From contig NZ_LSJA01000026.1 in the NCBI RefSeq assembly GCF_001556515.1, positions 1 to 15,184 of the forward strand: a DNA stretch of 15,184 nucleotides, given 5' to 3'. Position 1 is the first letter of the stretch. Each line of letters opens with the position of its first letter. Shown one piece after another: positions 13,178 to 15,184 of the stretch. Origin of the DNA: Caulobacter sp. CCH9-E1 (GTDB lineage Bacteria > Pseudomonadota > Alphaproteobacteria > Caulobacterales > Caulobacteraceae). The translations under genes and the position numbers were made by a program. A model generated the notes under the pieces. That model saw only the letters and a list, made by a program, of their open reading frames with translations. It made no database searches and was not told the origin of the DNA.

Positions 13178-14977
13178 TTGCAAAAGAAGACGCTCGACCT
13201 CTTTCCGATCGGCAACTGCGCGGTCAGCGCCCTGATCGACACAGCCGGCCGCTTCGTCTGGGCCTGCGCGCCGCGCGTGGACTCCGATCCGGTGTTCAGC
13301 GCCCTGCTCGACGACGCCGATCCCGACGGCCAGGCCGCCAAGGGCCTGTGGGACGTCCAGGTCGACCGCCGCGCCGAGGTCCGCCAGGGCTATATTCGCA
13401 ACACGCCGATCCTGCGCACCGAGATCGCCGACCTGGACGGGGCGCGGATCGAGATCATCGACTTCGCCCCGCGCTACGAGCAGTTCGGCCGCATCTTCCG
13501 CCCCACGGCCTTCATCCGCCTGATCCGGCCGCTGGTCGGCGTGGCGCGGATCACCCTGCGCCTGCGGCCCACGGCGAGCTGGGGCGCGAAGGTCGCCGAG
13601 CACACGCGCGGCTCGCACCACATCCGCTACCTGTGCTCGGACATGACGATGCGGCTGACCACCGACGCGCCGGTCTCGCACGTCCTGGAGGAGCGCACAT
13701 TCCGCCTGGAAAAGCCGATCGCCATGTTCCTGGGCGCCGACGAGGGCTTCGAGGCGCCGGTCGGCCCGACCTGCGAGCGGATGCTGCGCGAGACCGAGAG
13801 CTACTGGAAGCACTGGGTGCGGGGCCTGGCCGTGCCGCTGGAATGGCAAACGGCCGTAATCCGCGCGGCCATCACCCTGAAGCTCTGCCAGCACGAGGAG
13901 ACCGGTGCCATCGTCGCGGCGCTGACTACCTCGATCCCCGAACACGCCGACAGCGGCCGCAACTGGGACTACCGCTACTGCTGGCTGCGCGACGCCTATT
14001 ACGTGGTCCAGGCGCTGAACCGGCTGGGCGCGGTGGACGTGCTGGAGAACTATCTCGGCTATCTGCGCAACATCGTCGACCGGGCCGAGGGCGGCCATAT
14101 CCAGCCCCTGTTCGGCGTCGGCTTCGAGGAGGTGCTGACCGAGCGCTTCGCCCCCGACCTGCCCGGCTATCGCGGCATGGGGCCGGTGCGCGTGGGCAAC
14201 CAGGCCTATGAGCACATCCAGAACGACGTCTACGGCCAGATCGTGCTGTCGACGGTGCAGGCCTTCTTCGACGAGCGTCTCCTGCGTCCCGCCACGGTCG
14301 ACGACTTCGAGGCGCTTGAGCCGGTCGGCGAGCAGGCGTTCCGCCTGCACGACCAGCCCGACGCCAGCCTCTGGGAGTTCCGGGGCCGCGCCAATGTCCA
14401 CACCTATTCCTCGGCCATGTGCTGGGCCGCCTGTGATCGTCTCGGCAACGCCGCCGAGAAGCTGGGCCTGACCGAGAAGGCCGCCTTCTGGAACGGTCGC
14501 GCCGCCCACGTGCGCAAGGTCATCGAGGATCGCGCCTGGAACGCGGAGCTGGGCCGCTTCGCCGCCACCTTCGAGGGCGACGAACTGGACGCGTCCTTGC
14601 TTCAGTTGGTCGATCTGCGCTTCCAGAAGGCCGAGGACCCGCGCAACGTGGCCACGCTCAAGGCCGTGGAGGAAGGCCTGCGGCGCGGCGCCTATCTCCT
14701 GCGCTACGCGATCCCCGACGACTTCGGCTCACCGCAGACCGCGTTCAACATCTGCACCTTCTGGCTGATCGAGGCGCTGCACCTGCAGGGCCGCTCGGAC
14801 GAAGCGCGCGAGCTGTTCGAGGACATGCTGAGCCGTCGCACCGGCGCGGGCTTGCTGTCCGAGGACATCGGCTTCGCCGACGGCGAACTATGGGGGAACT
14901 ATCCGCAGACCTATTCGCTGGTCGGGCTGATCAACTGCGCGGTGCTGCTGAGCCGCCCCTGGACCTCCGTCCGTTAG
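13178..14977 (+). CDS. Glycoside hydrolase family 15 protein (glucoamylase/trehalase-like)
   Basis: 599 residues from TTG 13178, chosen because AGGGA lies 8 bases upstream and the protein then begins MQKKTLDLFPIGNCAVSALI, the normal start of bacterial GH15 proteins; no ATG or GTG fits, and the frame open far upstream is antisense to the L,D-transpeptidase. The N-terminal beta-sandwich domain covers about 5-210. The (alpha/alpha)6 barrel has SGRNWDYRYCWLRDAYY (259-275), SLWEFRG with probable general acid Glu400, and GLLSED with probable base Glu562. No signal peptide is present, so it acts in the cytoplasm. Family members cleave alpha-linked glucans, isomalto-oligosaccharides or trehalose; the substrate cannot be told here. 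No trehalose or glycogen genes are beside it. Confidence 0.93.
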   Translation: MQKKTLDLFPIGNCAVSALIDTAGRFVWACAPRVDSDPVFSALLDDADPDGQAAKGLWDVQVDRRAEVRQGYIRNTPILRTEIADLDGARIEIIDFAPRYEQFGRIFRPTAFIRLIRPLVGVARITLRLRPTASWGAKVAEHTRGSHHIRYLCSDMTMRLTTDAPVSHVLEERTFRLEKPIAMFLGADEGFEAPVGPTCERMLRETESYWKHWVRGLAVPLEWQTAVIRAAITLKLCQHEETGAIVAALTTSIPEHADSGRNWDYRYCWLRDAYYVVQALNRLGAVDVLENYLGYLRNIVDRAEGGHIQPLFGVGFEEVLTERFAPDLPGYRGMGPVRVGNQAYEHIQNDVYGQIVLSTVQAFFDERLLRPATVDDFEALEPVGEQAFRLHDQPDASLWEFRGRANVHTYSSAMCWAACDRLGNAAEKLGLTEKAAFWNGRAAHVRKVIEDRAWNAELGRFAATFEGDELDASLLQLVDLRFQKAEDPRNVATLKAVEEGLRRGAYLLRYAIPDDFGSPQTAFNICTFWLIEALHLQGRSDEARELFEDMLSRRTGAGLLSEDIGFADGELWGNYPQTYSLVGLINCAVLLSRPWTSVR

Positions 14978-14991
14978 GCCTTCGCAAGGCC
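14977..14991 (+). terminator. Short hairpin at the end of the GH15 gene
   Basis: GGCCTT (14977-14982) and AAGGCC (14986-14991) pair around CGC, starting on the last base of the stop codon. No T-run follows, so termination would be weak or Rho-aided. Confidence 0.3.
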
Positions 14992-15082
14992 GGGATGTTG
15001 CAGTCTGGGCAAACATTGAAATCCATACGCCATATCCCGCAGCCATTGGCGATGCTGGGACGTCGAGACTTCGGAGTGACTT

Positions 15083-15184
15083 TTGACGAGTCGTAAGTTG
15101 GCCCTGGTCGGTCTTCTGGGGTGCGTCGCCGCCGGCGGCGCTCAAGCTCAAGACGCCAAGCCCCCCGCCCCTTCCTCGCAAGCC
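15083..15184 (+). CDS. Start of an exported protein (5' part, cut by window edge)
   Basis: Thirty-four codons are visible, from TTG 15083 with GGAG (15073-15076) 6 bases upstream. They read as a signal peptide: a basic start (TSRK), the hydrophobic core LALVGLLGCVAAGG, and a cleavage site AQAQ near residue 22, followed by a Pro/Ala/Ser-rich segment. Product family and length cannot be known. The 105 bases between it and the GH15 gene hold a -10-like GCCATATC (15029-15036) close to the Caulobacter consensus, but no matching -35 box at the right distance. Confidence 0.65.
   Translation, partial: MTSRKLALVGLLGCVAAGGAQAQDAKPPAPSSQA

Noticed and set aside
13100..14509. 469-codon minus-strand open frame opposite GH15
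   Set aside because: Same shadow composition, no recognisable motif, and it overlaps all GH15 catalytic motifs.
15016..15036. TTGAAAT and GCCATATC as a promoter for the last gene
   Set aside because: The -10-like box is good, but only 6 bases separate the boxes, too few for any known sigma-70-type promoter.

Overview
The window is GC-rich DNA with tightly packed genes. It looks like an alphaproteobacterium of the Caulobacter/Phenylobacterium group. The supporting signs are a housekeeping-type promoter fitting the Caulobacter consensus in front of arsC, frequent TTG/GTG starts, a TonB-dependent receptor linked to PepSY, PCu(A)C and SCO1 genes, and a pstS gene without pstCAB beside it. The genus assignment is inferred from gene content only.

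Layout. Positions 3-4035 (+) hold a probable copper-acquisition operon: the 3' part of a TonB-dependent outer-membrane receptor, a PepSY-associated inner-membrane protein, a PCu(A)C periplasmic copper chaperone and a SCO1/SenC lipoprotein. A plausible path is copper across the outer membrane, handling or reduction at the inner membrane, then delivery to the Cu centre of a terminal oxidase. The PepSY gene has no stop of its own and runs in frame into the chaperone gene. Its expected last membrane segment is still present, but in another frame, which suggests a frame-shifting internal deletion. Positions 4264-7028 (+) hold a class A penicillin-binding protein and a DUF2799 lipoprotein. Positions 7030-8297 (-) hold a cobalamin-riboswitch-controlled pair, cobO and a DUF1636 cysteine protein. 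Positions 8312-9931 (+) hold arsC with its own promoter, then a triple-repeat Pho box, pstS and a strong intrinsic terminator. Positions 9907-12973 (-) hold, in transcription order, an L,D-transpeptidase, a Tat-exported YcbK/MepK-type endopeptidase, a small membrane protein and a GFA-family zinc protein. Positions 13178-14977 (+) hold a GH15 glycoside hydrolase, followed by the first 34 codons of an exported protein cut by the window edge.

Several envelope and nutrient functions sit side by side. Copper supply, peptidoglycan synthesis (class A PBP), 3-3 crosslink formation and cleavage (LDT plus MepK-like), phosphate uptake under PhoB, and B12 adenosylation under a B12 riboswitch are each separate transcription units.

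No mobile element, CRISPR array, tRNA or rRNA was seen. Most of the window is ordinary chromosomal content. The parts most worth checking are the PepSY/PCu(A)C fusion, the riboswitch-linked DUF1636 gene, and the unknown small membrane protein in the L,D-transpeptidase operon.
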